NCBI GenBank assembly: GCA_963770275.1 | Contig: CAVYPD010000048.1 | Location: 1 to 64,000, forward strand | Length of the DNA: 64,000 nucleotides | Direction of reading: 5' to 3' | DNA from: Roseiarcus sp963770275 | GTDB lineage: Bacteria > Pseudomonadota > Alphaproteobacteria > Rhizobiales > Beijerinckiaceae | Part shown: positions 53,712 through 62,705 of the stretch, piece by piece | Layout of the letters: each line of letters starts with the position of its first letter | Numbering within the stretch: the first letter of the stretch is position 1 | Notes under the pieces: generated by a model | What the model saw: only the letters and a program-made list of their open reading frames with translations | Databases searched by the model: none | Told to the model about the DNA's origin: nothing | Program-made: the position numbers and the translations under genes

Positions 53712-54758
53712 ATGGCAAAGAAGATCGCCGTTCTCGGAACGGGCGCCAACGGCGCCGCGATCGGCGCCGATCTGACCCGCGCGGGTCTCGACGTCGTCCT
53801 TATCGACCAGTGGCCGGAAAATGTCGCGGCTCTGCGCGAGCGCGGCGCGCGCATCGAAATGCCTGGCGAGGTTCTGACTGTACCGGTGCGGGCGTTCAAC
53901 CTCTGCGACGTCTGCACCTTCACCGACCGCTTCGACATCGTTCTGATGCTCGTCAAAGCCTATGACTCCCGCTGGGCGGCCCAGCTGATCGAACCATACC
54001 TCAAGAGCGACGGCCTGCTGGTCGGCGTCCAGAACGGGATGACGACGAAAGTCATTGCCGACGTGGTCGGGCGCGAGCGCACGCTCGGCTGCGTGATTGA
54101 GATTTCCTCCTCGATGATGGTCCCCGGAATCAGCGTGCGCGACTCCAACCACGAGCGCTCATGGTTCGCGGTCGGGCCGAACGAGAACGAGTCGAGGGCG
54201 CGTGCGGAAGAGGTCGCCGGGCTTCTGCGCTATGCGGGCAAGGTTTCGGTCGTCGACAATGTGCAGGCGACCAAATGGATGAAGCTCGTCAGCAACGCGA
54301 CGACGCTCGTCTCGACCGCGCTGTTTGGCGTCTCCATCCACGACGGCGCAGCAAACCCCGAGGCGCGCGATCTGATGCTGCGCTCCGGGCAGGAGGCGCT
54401 CGACGTTGGTCTTGCGGTCGGGCATCCCGTCTTGCCGATCTTCGGCCTGACCGACACGGATGTCGCGCATTCGAACCGCCTCGTCGACCTGTTGCTGGAG
54501 ACCCTGCTCAAGGGCTTCACGCTGCCCTCGACCAAGACCACCGTCCTGCAGGACTGGATGAAGGGCCGCCACAGCGAGGTGAACGACCTCAACGGAACCG
54601 TGGTCACCGAGGCCCAGCGGCTCGGTCGCAAGGCGCCGGTGAACGCGGCGATCGTTGAAATGGCGCTCGAGATCGAAAGCGGGAGGCTGAAGCCGGACCC
54701 TGGGAATATCCGCGTGCTTGCGAATCGGGTCCGCGAGCTGAGCGGCGAACCGGCCTAG
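53712..54758 (+). CDS. Ketopantoate reductase (PanE/ApbA)-family oxidoreductase
   Basis: NADP-dependent 2-keto-acid reductase family, 348 residues. Seen: IAVLGTGANGAAIGADLTRA (nucleotide loop), VLMLVKAYDSRWAAQLI (Lys region), LLVGVQNGMTTKVIADVVGR (NG-x-x-x active-site segment), TKWMKLVSNATTLVSTALFG (catalytic Lys and Asn) and QDWMKGRHSEVNDLNGTVV (Glu/Asn C-terminal block). Start ATG 53712 has AAGGA 6 bases upstream. In this catabolic setting, far from pantothenate genes, it more likely acts on a sugar-derived keto or hydroxy acid than in vitamin synthesis. Confidence 0.88.
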   Translation: MAKKIAVLGTGANGAAIGADLTRAGLDVVLIDQWPENVAALRERGARIEMPGEVLTVPVRAFNLCDVCTFTDRFDIVLMLVKAYDSRWAAQLIEPYLKSDGLLVGVQNGMTTKVIADVVGRERTLGCVIEISSSMMVPGISVRDSNHERSWFAVGPNENESRARAEEVAGLLRYAGKVSVVDNVQATKWMKLVSNATTLVSTALFGVSIHDGAANPEARDLMLRSGQEALDVGLAVGHPVLPIFGLTDTDVAHSNRLVDLLLETLLKGFTLPSTKTTVLQDWMKGRHSEVNDLNGTVVTEAQRLGRKAPVNAAIVEMALEIESGRLKPDPGNIRVLANRVRELSGEPA

Positions 54759-54788
54759 TTCCCATGCGGCGATGTCACAGGACGGTCA

Positions 54789-55122
54789 ATGATGAAGGTC
54801 AAACGGTTCAGCGAAGCGACACGTTACGACGCGCCGAAACACCACCGTTTCATGGGCTTGCTACAAGGTTTCGAGTCAGATGGCCCCAAGAACCAGTGGG
54901 TTGAATCGCATTCACCCCGGAGGCGACGCGGGCCCCGATTTTTCGCCCTTCGAGAAAATTATGTCTGCCTGGCGGGCAGTGTGAGCGTCGTTGTCGACGG
55001 CGTCGAGTTCGTCCTCAATCCGATGGATTCCTGCACAGTCGCGCCGAACGAAGTGCGCGAGATCGTCAGATCAGAACCATGTCGCGACGACGTTGGTCGT
55101 CATGCCGTACCCACCCGCGTGA
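54789..55122 (+). CDS. Small cupin-domain protein, frameshifted
   Basis: About 110 residues forming one cupin barrel. Seen: ATRYDAPKHHRFMGLLQGFE, a compensated stretch (54890-54950) that in the other frame reads HFTPGGDAGPDFSPFEKI-like, then YVCLAGSVSVVVDGVEFVLN and MDSCTVAPNEVREIV. After a further shift near 55070 the reading NHVATTLVVMPYPPA ends at TGA 55120-55122. Such single-domain cupins in sugar clusters are isomerases, epimerases or sensors; function here is unknown. Usual cupin metal ligands are not clearly present. Confidence 0.7.
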
Positions 55123-55162
55123 GAACGCGGCGACCAGATTGTGCAGGATAGGAGATGGCGGA

Positions 55163-56163
55163 ATGGTTGGTGTTGCGTTGGTCGGACTCGGCTGGTGGGG
55201 TCGCAAGATGGGCGCCCTGATAAAGAAGACAGTCGCGCGAAATCGAACTCGTTCGCGCGGTGGAACCGAACGCCGCCGCCGCCAAGGAGGTCGGCGACGA
55301 ACTCGGGATTCCGATCACCGCCGACTTGAAGACGGCGCTCGACGATCCGAAGGTCGACGCGGTGATCCTCGCAACCCCGCACGCCCTCCACAGCGAACAG
55401 ATCAGGCAGACAGTTGTGGCGCGCAAGCACGTCTTCTGCGAGAAACCGCTTGCTCTCACTCGCAAGGAAGCGGTCGCTTCGGTCGACCTCTGCAAGGCGG
55501 CCGGCCTCGTGCTCGGTATGGGCCACGAACGACGCTTTGAGCCTCCGATCGCCGGAATCCTCGCCAACTCCGCCGCGGGCCGGCTCGGGACGCTCCTCCA
55601 GATCGAGGCCAACTTTAGCCATGACAAGTTCCTATCGCTCGATCCGTCGAACTGGCGGCTGCAAGCCGGTCACGCCCCGGCCGCGGGTATGACAGCGACC
55701 GGCATCCACCTGACCGATCTCTCGGTCGCGCTCATGGGGCCGGCGACGGGAGGTGCTCGTCACTTGCGAGCAACGCGGATCGAAGTTGCCGGGCGGCGAT
55801 ACGCTCAGCGCCTATATCCGCTTCGCTGGCGGTGGCACTTCTTATATTTCCGCGAGTCTTGCGATGCCTTTCGTATCGCGCTTCGCGGTCTATGGGACGC
55901 ATGGCTGGGTCGAGGTGCGCGACAAGGCGCATGTCGAGGCGCCCGAGGGATGGGTCGTCATCAAAGGGAGCAAGGGCGCACGGATCACGACCGAAGAGAT
56001 CGGCCCGGCCGAGCCCGTGCTTGATAATCTTGAGGCTTTCGCGAAAGCCGTCGAAGGCAAGTCGGCGTATCCGATTACCGGCGACCAGCTTGTCCAGAAC
56101 ATTTCGCTTCTGGAATCGATCGTTCGAAGCGCGTCGTCCGGACGCGTTGAGAGCGTAGCATAG
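55163..56163 (+). CDS. Gfo/Idh/MocA-family NAD(P)-dependent oxidoreductase, frameshifted
   Basis: Rossmann-fold dehydrogenase of sugars, inositols or their derivatives. Seen: VGVALVGLGWWGRKMGALIK (nucleotide loop), a break near 55240, DDPKVDAVILATPHALHSEQ, HVFCEKPLALTRKEAVASVD (catalytic EKP), GHERRFEPPIAGILANSAAG, HAPAAGMTATGIHLTDLSVA (D-x-x-x-H-like active site), a break near 55750, then FAVYGTHGWVEVRDKAHVEA and a natural end at 56163. About 333 residues. Start ATG 55163 with GGAG 10 bases upstream. Position fits oxidation of the imported sugar. Confidence 0.85.
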
Positions 56164-56173
56164 GGAGAGAGCT

Positions 56174-57162
56174 ATGAAGGCGCTGATTTTTCAAGAACCC
56201 AACCAGCCGATCGTCAAGGATATCGCCGAGCCCAAGCTCGAAGCGACGGAAGTGCTGGTCCGGATGCGGCAGGTCGGAATCTGTCACTCCGACTACGAAC
56301 TGCTGTACGGCCGCTACATCATTCCGATTAGTTATCCTGTAACCCCGGGACACGAGTGGATCGGCGAGGTGGTTGAGGTCGGCAAGGGCGTCAAGGGCTT
56401 CAAGCGCTGGCGACCGTGTCGTTGGCGAATGCGTGGTGAAACTGCCCGACCGCATCCACCATTTCGGTTTCTCGATGGATGGCGCGTTCCGCGAATACTT
56501 CAAGGTTCGTCCGGAATGGATCCACAAATTGCCAGAAGTCGATGACCGACGCCATCGGCTCGATGATCGAGCCGTTCACCTGCGGCTATTACGCGATCCA
56601 CAACATCGGCGGGACCGACGCGAGCCAAACCGTCGTCGTCTCGGGCGGCGGCACGATCGGACTCGTCTCGGCCGCTGCGGCGATCGGGATGCGCGCCAAG
56701 GTCATCGTGATCGACCCGATCGAAGCGCGCCGGACCGCGGCGATGAAGTTGGGCGCGGCGGCGACCATCGATCCGAGCTCGGAGGATACGGTTGCGCGCG
56801 TCATGGATCTCACGGACGGCGGCGCCGACCTTGTCGTCGAGGCGTCCGGGCATGACGCATCGCTTGGGATCGTGTTCGACCTTCCGAAGGAAAACGGACG
56901 CGTGGCAATGATCGGAATCAACATCGGCCGCATGATTCCGGCGAAGCTCGGCAACATCCAGATGCGCAATCTCACGCTGAAGGGCAGCATCGGCTCGCCC
57001 GGCGTCTGGCCGGCGGCGATCCGCTTCCTGGAGCGGGCCGGGGTTGACCTCACGCCGATCCAGACGCACCACTTCCCGCTGACGGACGCGGTCGAGGCTT
57101 TCGAACTCGGCAAGCAGGCGGACAAGTGCATCAAGATCACGCTTCACAACAAAGCGGCGTAA
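56174..57162 (+). CDS. Zinc-dependent medium-chain alcohol/polyol dehydrogenase, frameshifted
   Basis: MDR-superfamily dehydrogenase related to sorbitol/threonine dehydrogenases. Seen: RMRQVGICHSDYELLYGRYI (zinc Cys), YPVTPGHEWIGEVVEVGKGV (zinc His-Glu), breaks near 56405 and 56540 with GDRVVGECVVKLPDRIHHFG between, then EPFTCGYYAIHNIGGTDASQ, VVVSGGGTIGLVSAAAAIGM (nucleotide loop) and DGGADLVVEASGHDASLGIV. About 330 residues, ending at 57162. The structural four-Cys zinc lobe is reduced. Ten bases after the Gfo/Idh gene; co-transcribed. Confidence 0.85.
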
Positions 57163-57253
57163 GGCGCGCGCTTCTCGACATGCAAACCAAAGGAGCCGAG
57201 CGCCGGACGCTCTCCGCTCCCGGCTCTCAAGATGGCATAGGGAGGAAATCTGA

Positions 57254-57562
57254 ATGAATCCGGGGCTGACTCTGATCGCCATTCTGCACGGCAAGCCGGA
57301 GAAGCGCGATGATCTGCTAGCCACGCTGCGTGAATTCGTGAAGCCGACGCGCGCGGAAGAGGGCTGCGTCGAGTACCATCTTCACGTCAGCGACGACGAT
57401 CCGAACAAGTTCTTTTTTTATGAGAACTGGCGGTCGAAACCAGACCTCGACGTTCACCTCAAGACGCCCCTCTTGACGGCTTTTTTCAACCGCCGGATGG
57501 ACCTTCTGGAGAAGGAAGTCGATATGAACTACATGACGATGGATAGCGCCTATGACAAGTAG
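57254..57562 (+). CDS. Antibiotic-biosynthesis-monooxygenase (ABM) fold small protein
   Basis: 102 residues with the dimeric alpha-beta ABM barrel, found in quinol monooxygenases (YgiN) and in unrelated sugar-cluster enzymes. Seen: LTLIAILHGKPEKRDDLLAT, VKPTRAEEGCVEYHLHVSDD, PNKFFFYENWRSKPDLDVHL and HLKTPLLTAFFNRRMDLLEK, the four characteristic segments. GGGAGG 8 bases before ATG 57254. It may cope with a reactive quinol or carry out a minor step in the pathway; there is no direct clue. Confidence 0.85.
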   Translation: MNPGLTLIAILHGKPEKRDDLLATLREFVKPTRAEEGCVEYHLHVSDDDPNKFFFYENWRSKPDLDVHLKTPLLTAFFNRRMDLLEKEVDMNYMTMDSAYDK

Positions 57563-57687
57563 AACGGGCGCACACAAGCGCGCGGCGCTGACCAAATGAG
57601 CGAAGGGCTTGCCCTTCAGCCTGCTTCCTGCAATCGTTTGCAGAGGCGGGCCCTTTGAAACCACAAATCAGGAGGAGAAAAAGGATC

Positions 57688-58473
57688 ATGAGCAAGCTCG
57701 CAGGGAAGTCGATCATGATAACGGGCGGTGCTCAGGGCATCGGCGAAGGCATCGCCCGGCGCCTTGCGGCTGACGGCGCCTCGGTCGCCATCGCCGATCT
57801 CAAGATCGACCAGGCGAAAGCGGTCGCGGAGAGCCTCAAGGCCGAGGGCGCCAAGGCGATCGGCGTGCAGGTGGACGTCGCCGATCGCGGTCAGGTGCAG
57901 GCGGCGATCAAGACCGTCGTGGACAGTTTCGGCAAGCTCGACGTGTTGTTCAACAACGCCGGCTTCAACAAGCCGTTGCCGTTCCTCGATGTCGACGAGG
58001 ACAACTATAACAGCATCATGCGCGTCAATGGCTGGGGCGTGATGATGGGCATTCAGGAGGGCGCCAAGCAGATGATCGCTCAGGGCGGCGGCGGCAAGAT
58101 CATCAACACCGCCTCGATCGCCGGTCGACAGGGCTACGCGGACTTTGCCCCTTACTGCTGCAGCAAGGCCGCCGTCATCATGCTGACGCAAGCGGGCGCC
58201 CGCGAGTTCGCCAAGCACAAGATCACGGTCAACGCCTTCGCGCCCGGCGTTGTGGTGACGCCGCTCTGGGACGGGCTTGAGCAGGACATGATCGACACCG
58301 GCGTCATCAAGAAGAAGGGTGAGTACATCGAGAGCTTCTCGTCGAGCATCCTCCTCGGCTATCCCTCGAAGCCCAAGGACCTCGCCGGCATCGCCTCGTT
58401 CCTGGCGGGTCCAGATTCTGACTATATCACCGGGCAGGTCATCATGTGCGACGGTGGTATGATCCTGGTCTAA
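57688..58473 (+). CDS. Short-chain dehydrogenase/reductase (sorbitol/glucose dehydrogenase-like)
   Basis: 261 intact residues. Seen: SIMITGGAQGIGEGIARRLA, AIADLKIDQA (Asp for NAD), FNNAGFNKPLPFLDVDEDNY, NTASIAGRQGYADFAPYCCS with YCCSK active site, VNAFAPGVVVTPLWDGLEQD and the end GQVIMCDGGMILV. ATG 57688 follows GGAGGAGAAAAAGGA. The pattern DMIDTG-like and overall length resemble NAD-sorbitol or acetoin/diacetyl reductases. Last gene of the plus-strand importer cluster, followed by hairpins. Confidence 0.9.
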   Translation: MSKLAGKSIMITGGAQGIGEGIARRLAADGASVAIADLKIDQAKAVAESLKAEGAKAIGVQVDVADRGQVQAAIKTVVDSFGKLDVLFNNAGFNKPLPFLDVDEDNYNSIMRVNGWGVMMGIQEGAKQMIAQGGGGKIINTASIAGRQGYADFAPYCCSKAAVIMLTQAGAREFAKHKITVNAFAPGVVVTPLWDGLEQDMIDTGVIKKKGEYIESFSSSILLGYPSKPKDLAGIASFLAGPDSDYITGQVIMCDGGMILV

Positions 58474-58480
58474 CTCTGAC

Positions 58481-58525
58481 CGCCGTCGTCTGAAACGGCG
58501 AGGGCTGCGGCCGCGCGAGCGGCCG
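58481..58525 (+). terminator. Tandem hairpins ending the plus-strand cluster
   Basis: First stem CGCCGT (58481-58486) / ACGGCG (58495-58500), second stem CGGCCGC (58508-58514) / GCGGCCG (58519-58525) closed by GCGA, 8 to 52 bases after the SDR stop. No T-run, but location at a convergent junction supports a terminator role. Confidence 0.45.
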
Positions 58526-58631
58526 GGGACCGCTTCGCCGCCATCCTCCGGGCGCGGAGCGCTCCATTTTTCGTCGCTGGGCCGCCGCCTGTCGATGCCG
58601 TCGCGCGGGACGGGTTGGGGCTGCACTGAAG

Positions 58632-58728
58632 TCTGTTCGACTTTGGCGATCGCCGTCCGGTCGATAAGCGGCCCGATCGTCGCGCCGGCTTCCGCGCCGT
58701 CGCCGACCTTGAGGGCCTTCACCCCTTT
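58632..58728 (-). pseudogene. Aldehyde dehydrogenase fragment
   Basis: About 31 codons on the minus strand read GVKALKVGDGAEAGATIGPL then IDRTAIAKVEQT, matching the conserved LKVGDG-x-x-x-G-x-x-IGPLI segment of succinate-semialdehyde-type dehydrogenases. Neither the catalytic Cys/Glu regions nor more of the protein is present on either side. It is a relic lying downstream of the dihydrolipoamide dehydrogenase gene. The rest of the 58474-58787 gap contains the hairpins listed above and nothing else recognisable. Confidence 0.7.
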
Positions 58729-58787
58729 CGGCAAGCGGGGTGAATCCCCGCAGCCCATCCGCGTGCGTCCGGATTCCGCGTCTTCAG

Positions 58788-60221
58788 CTACTTGTAAATC
58801 GCTCGGCCATAGGCGTCCATCACGCTCTCGTGCATCATCTCCGAGAGCGTGGGATGCGGGAAGACGGTATGGATTAATTCATCCTCGGTCGTCTCCAGGT
58901 TCATCGCGATCGCGAAGCCCTGGATGAGTTCGGTGACCTCGGCGCCGACCATATGCGCGCCGAGGAGCTTTCCGGTCGTCGCGTCGAAGATCGTCTTGAC
59001 GAGCCCACGGTCTTCCCCAAGCGCGACCGCCTTGCCGTTCGCAGCGAAGGGAAAGCGCCCGACACGCGGCTCGTACCCGGCCGCCTTCGCCTTGGCCTCG
59101 GTAAGGCCAACGCTGGCGATCTGCGGCCGGCTGTAGGTGCAGCCGGGGATGATCTCCTTGCGGACGGGATGGGTCGGCATCCCGAGAATGGCCTCGATGC
59201 AGACGACGCCTTCATGCTCGGCCTTGTGCGCCAGCATCGGCGGCCCCGCGACGTCGCCAATCGCGTAGAGGCCGGGCACGTTGGTGCGGCCATATCCGTC
59301 CGCAGCGATGCAGCCGCGATCGAGTTTCACGCCCAAAGCCTCGAGGCCGAGATTTTCAACGTTCCCCTGAACCCCGACGGCGACGATGATCGCGTCGGCG
59401 GCCATATCCTCCGACGCGCCTTCGCCTTCCACCGTCGCGACCATTCGTCCGTCGGCCGCGCGGTTTGCGCTCTTCACCGTCACGCCGCTCCGGATCGCAA
59501 TCCCCTGCTTCTCAAACTGCGCCCGGGCGAACCTTGCGATCTCCTCGTCTTCCGCTGGCAGGATCTGCGGAAGCGCTTCGACCATAGTCACCTTCGAGCC
59601 AAGTCCGCTGTAGAAGGATGCGAACTCGACGCCGATCGCGCCGGAGCCAATGACCAGCAGGCGCTCGGGCATGCGCTTCGGCGTCATGGCCTCAAAATAG
59701 GTCCATATCCTTTCGCCGTCCGGCTCCAGGCCAGGCAGGATGCGCGGTCGGGCGCCGGTCGCGATGACGATATGGTCGGCCGTATAGTCGCCCGAGCCGA
59801 GCGCGCCGGTCGGCTTGTCGGGACGCGGCCTGCTGGATCGTACAGCGGGCTCAGCAACGCTCAAGCGTCCAGGCGCCGTCAATCGAGCCTCGCCCCAGAT
59901 CGTCTGGACCTTGTTCTTCTTCAACAGGCCGATGACCCCCTGGCTCAGACGTCCGGAAACGGCCCGCGAACGTTGCACGATCGCGTCAGCGTCGATCCTG
60001 ACGTTGTCAGCGGCGAGGCCATAATCCTTCGCGTTGCGCATAAGCTCGAAAACTTCGGCGGAGCGCAATAGGGCCTTCGTCGGAATGCAGCCCCAATTGA
60101 GGCAGATTCCCCCAAGGTGCTCACGCTCGACGATCGCCGTCTTCATTCCGAGCTGGGCAGCGCGAATCGCAGCGACATAGCCGCCGGGGCCAGCCCCAAC
60201 GATAATGATGTCGAATTTCAT
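58788..60221 (-). CDS. lpdA: Dihydrolipoyl dehydrogenase (E3 of a 2-oxoacid dehydrogenase complex)
   Basis: FAD-dependent disulfide oxidoreductase that reoxidises lipoamide with NAD. 477 intact residues. Seen: IIIVGAGPGGYVAAIRAAQL (FAD), redox pair Cys40/Cys45 in GGICLNWGCIPTK, HIVIATGARPRILPGL, LLVIGSGAIGVEFASFYSGL (NAD), VPGLYAIGDVAGPPMLAHKA and catalytic His-Glu in FPHPTLSEMMHE. An insert of about 15 residues rich in Arg/Pro (residues 125-140) is unusual and might be a compensated indel or a linker. Its start overlaps the CobW stop by 4 bases; the operon continues upstream with M24 peptidase and E2. Confidence 0.93.
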   Translation of the reverse strand: MKFDIIIVGAGPGGYVAAIRAAQLGMKTAIVEREHLGGICLNWGCIPTKALLRSAEVFELMRNAKDYGLAADNVRIDADAIVQRSRAVSGRLSQGVIGLLKKNKVQTIWGEARLTAPGRLSVAEPAVRSSRPRPDKPTGALGSGDYTADHIVIATGARPRILPGLEPDGERIWTYFEAMTPKRMPERLLVIGSGAIGVEFASFYSGLGSKVTMVEALPQILPAEDEEIARFARAQFEKQGIAIRSGVTVKSANRAADGRMVATVEGEGASEDMAADAIIVAVGVQGNVENLGLEALGVKLDRGCIAADGYGRTNVPGLYAIGDVAGPPMLAHKAEHEGVVCIEAILGMPTHPVRKEIIPGCTYSRPQIASVGLTEAKAKAAGYEPRVGRFPFAANGKAVALGEDRGLVKTIFDATTGKLLGAHMVGAEVTELIQGFAIAMNLETTEDELIHTVFPHPTLSEMMHESVMDAYGRAIYK

Positions 60222-61390
60222 TGAGTCTGCGTCGTCGCTTTCACGGCTTCTTGCGCCTGTCGTCCACGGACGCGCGCCTTGAAGGTCCGCGAGCTGACCC
60301 GATCGAGCAGGTCAATGATGTCTCTTAGACTTTCCCGCGCGATGCCCTGCGTGATGAAGACGACCCGCGTCCGGTGATCGTCGTCAGGCCAGCGGTCGAG
60401 CCAGGTCATCGTATGCAAGAGATGCTGCGCGCCCTAAATCACGGCGGGGCGGCCAGGTTCCTCTGCGATATTGATCAGTCCCTTGACCCGCAGAAGTCCA
60501 GCGCCGAGGTTCTGGGCGATCCCCTCCAACAAAAACTGCAACTCCGCGCGTGACAGCGGGCTCTCACGGGTCAGCACGAAATTCTCGATCCCTCGACCTT
60601 CCAAATGATTGTGGTTATGGCGCCCGTGGTGATGATGCTTGCCATGGTCGTGATCATCCTCGCAGGCGTCAACGTCCGTGCTCTTCTGATAGGCTTGGAC
60701 GTCCAGCCAAGGACGGGGATCGGCGCGAGGATCGGACGAGTCGAAGCCCGGGGACGTCAACAGCTTCGCCACAGCAGCGGACGACCAATCGACTTCGGCA
60801 ATCTCGGCCGATGGATTGATCTGCCGCAGTTCCAGCAGAAGCCGGGAGGCAGAAATGTCCTTGGCGTCGACCAGGTCGAGCTTGCTTATCCGGATTTGCT
60901 CGGCCAGCGCCACTTGGCGCACCGCCTCGTCGTGGGACTCGGCGGTTCCGCGCCAGTTGACCGCGTCCACCAGTGTCAGCACGCTCGCGACGCGAAAAAG
61001 CCCATCCAGCGTCGGTTCCGACAGGAAGGCCTGCAAAACCGCGCCGGGTTCCGCCAGGCCCGATGTCTCGATCACAATATTGTCGAACTCCGGGAGCTCT
61101 CCCGCTTGCCGCCCGTGATACAGGGAATTCAGCGTGCCCACGAGGTCGCTCCGGACGGTGCAGCACAGGCAGCCATTCTCAAGGACGACGACAGCGTCGG
61201 AGCTGCTTGCGAACAACTTGTGGTCGAGTCCGACCTCGCCGAATTCGTTGACGACCACCACCGTTTTCGCAAGCTCCGGAGAGCGCAGCGCAGCGTTGAT
61301 GAATGTTGTCTTCCCGCTTCCGAGAAACCCGGTGACGAGCGTCACCGGGATTCTGCTCTTGGCTTCCGCCCGCAGGTTTTCGGTGGACAT
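60218..61390 (-). CDS. CobW/COG0523 family GTP-dependent metallochaperone with an in-frame amber codon
   Basis: P-loop GTPase for metal insertion. Seen: Walker A GFLGSGKT at residues 21-28, CxCC at Cys74/Cys76/Cys77 (ENGCLCCTVR), ETSGLAEPGAVLQAFLSEPT, ISKLDLVDAKD (GTP specificity), a His-rich metal loop (DDHDHGKHHHHGRHNHNH, about residues 245-262) and the C-terminal CobW domain. A TAG at 60434-60436 follows GRPAVI, yet the same frame continues with GAQHLLHTMTWLDRWPDDDH and VFITQGI to 60218, the normal end of the family. This is thus a nonsense substitution (CAG to TAG would suffice), not a frameshift. It lies 12 bases from the M24 gene. Confidence 0.88.
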
Positions 61391-61402
61391 GCGGTTCTCC
61401 GG

Positions 61403-62656
61403 TCAGAACACTTCACAACCCGGAAGGCCACAGGAAATCAACCGGTCCGAAGGAAAGTTCGTGATGATCTCGCACCCATCCTTGGTGACGACAACCTCCT
61501 CCTCGATGCGGGCTGCGCCCGACCCATCGTCTGCGCCCTTCCATGTCTCCAAGGCGAACACCATACCCTCGACCAGCGGCCGGTTTTGGCCGCGGAAACG
61601 CTTGGAGAAAATGGGGCGTTCCCAGAGCGACAAGCCGACGCCGTGGCCATATTGCAGCAGGAACGCCTCCGCCTCGTCGCGATAGCCGAACTCGTGGGCG
61701 TCGGGCCACACCGAGGCCACCTCGTCCGGGGTGACGCCCGGACGGATCAGGTCGATCGAGGCGCTGATCCACTTGGAAGCGGTCTCATAGGCGTCAATCT
61801 GGTGTTTGTTGGGCTCTCCGCAGATGAAGGTTCGATAGTAGCAGGTGCGGTAACCGTTGAACGAATGCATGATGTCGAGGAAGATCATGTCGCCGGGCTG
61901 AAGCATGCGGTCGGAGAATGTGTGAGAGTGGGGTCGCCCGCGCCGACCGGAGACCGAGTTTACGCATTCCACCCGTTCCGCGCCCATGCGGAACAGACGA
62001 TCGTTGGCGATAGCCACCAGCTCGTTTTCCTTGGTGCCGGGCCGGATGGCGCGCACTATGTCGACGTAGGTCGCATCCACCATTGACGCCGCAACCTTGA
62101 GAAGCTCGATCTCGTCGGGCGTCTTGATCTCGCGCGCGTCGAGCATCGCCTGCTGGCCGTCGACGACCTCGATGCCCTCCGCTTCGAGCGCCCGCAGCAT
62201 GCCGATTTCCATCATGTCGATGCCGAGCGGCTCCTTGTCGATGCCATATTCCACCAACGCTTTTTTGATTTGCTTGGCGAAATCCTGCTGGATATGCATC
62301 GAGGGCGGAATCGCGCCGAGCATGGTCGTGAGCGGCGCGGCGACATTGTCGGACACCCAGGGCGAGGAAATGCGCTTGGCGGGCGGAGCCGGATCCCAGA
62401 GGAACGGCTTTCCTTCGGCGGGGCAAAGCGCGTAGCGGAAGAACTTGTCGCGCGCCCATTCGCCGATATGCGTCGCCGTGACATAGCGGATGTTGTCGAA
62501 GTTGAAACACAGGACGCCGCCGAGACCGGCGTACCGGATTGCCTCCTGGGCTCGCTTCAGGCGTTCGACCGACAGGCGATGATAGTCAACCCCCTGTTCC
62601 CAGTCCTTCGCCATCATGCCCCATGCGGCGGTGCCATGCGGCCTGTTATATTTCAT
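61403..62656 (-). CDS. M24-family metallopeptidase (Xaa-Pro aminopeptidase/creatinase-like)
   Basis: 417 intact residues with the creatinase N-terminal domain and pita-bread catalytic domain. Seen: LKRAQEAIRYAGLGGVLCFN, DNIRYVTATHIGEWARDKFF, EIELLKVAASMVDATYVDIV, FLDIMHSFNGYRTCYYRTFI (first metal Asp; second Asp not evident in the usual DxG form), QYGHGVGLSLWERPIF (metal His), MVFALETWKG (Glu) and ARIEEEVVVTKDG (Glu). Relatives hydrolyse Xaa-Pro peptides, creatine or ectoine. The unusual first-ligand segment suggests a non-peptidase substrate. It lies between E2 and a metallochaperone gene. Confidence 0.88.
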   Translation of the reverse strand: MKYNRPHGTAAWGMMAKDWEQGVDYHRLSVERLKRAQEAIRYAGLGGVLCFNFDNIRYVTATHIGEWARDKFFRYALCPAEGKPFLWDPAPPAKRISSPWVSDNVAAPLTTMLGAIPPSMHIQQDFAKQIKKALVEYGIDKEPLGIDMMEIGMLRALEAEGIEVVDGQQAMLDAREIKTPDEIELLKVAASMVDATYVDIVRAIRPGTKENELVAIANDRLFRMGAERVECVNSVSGRRGRPHSHTFSDRMLQPGDMIFLDIMHSFNGYRTCYYRTFICGEPNKHQIDAYETASKWISASIDLIRPGVTPDEVASVWPDAHEFGYRDEAEAFLLQYGHGVGLSLWERPIFSKRFRGQNRPLVEGMVFALETWKGADDGSGAARIEEEVVVTKDGCEIITNFPSDRLISCGLPGCEVF

Positions 62657-62705
62657 CGATGCTCCCCTTCCGATTTCGATGATTGCGTTTGATCGGCGTG
62701 CAAGG

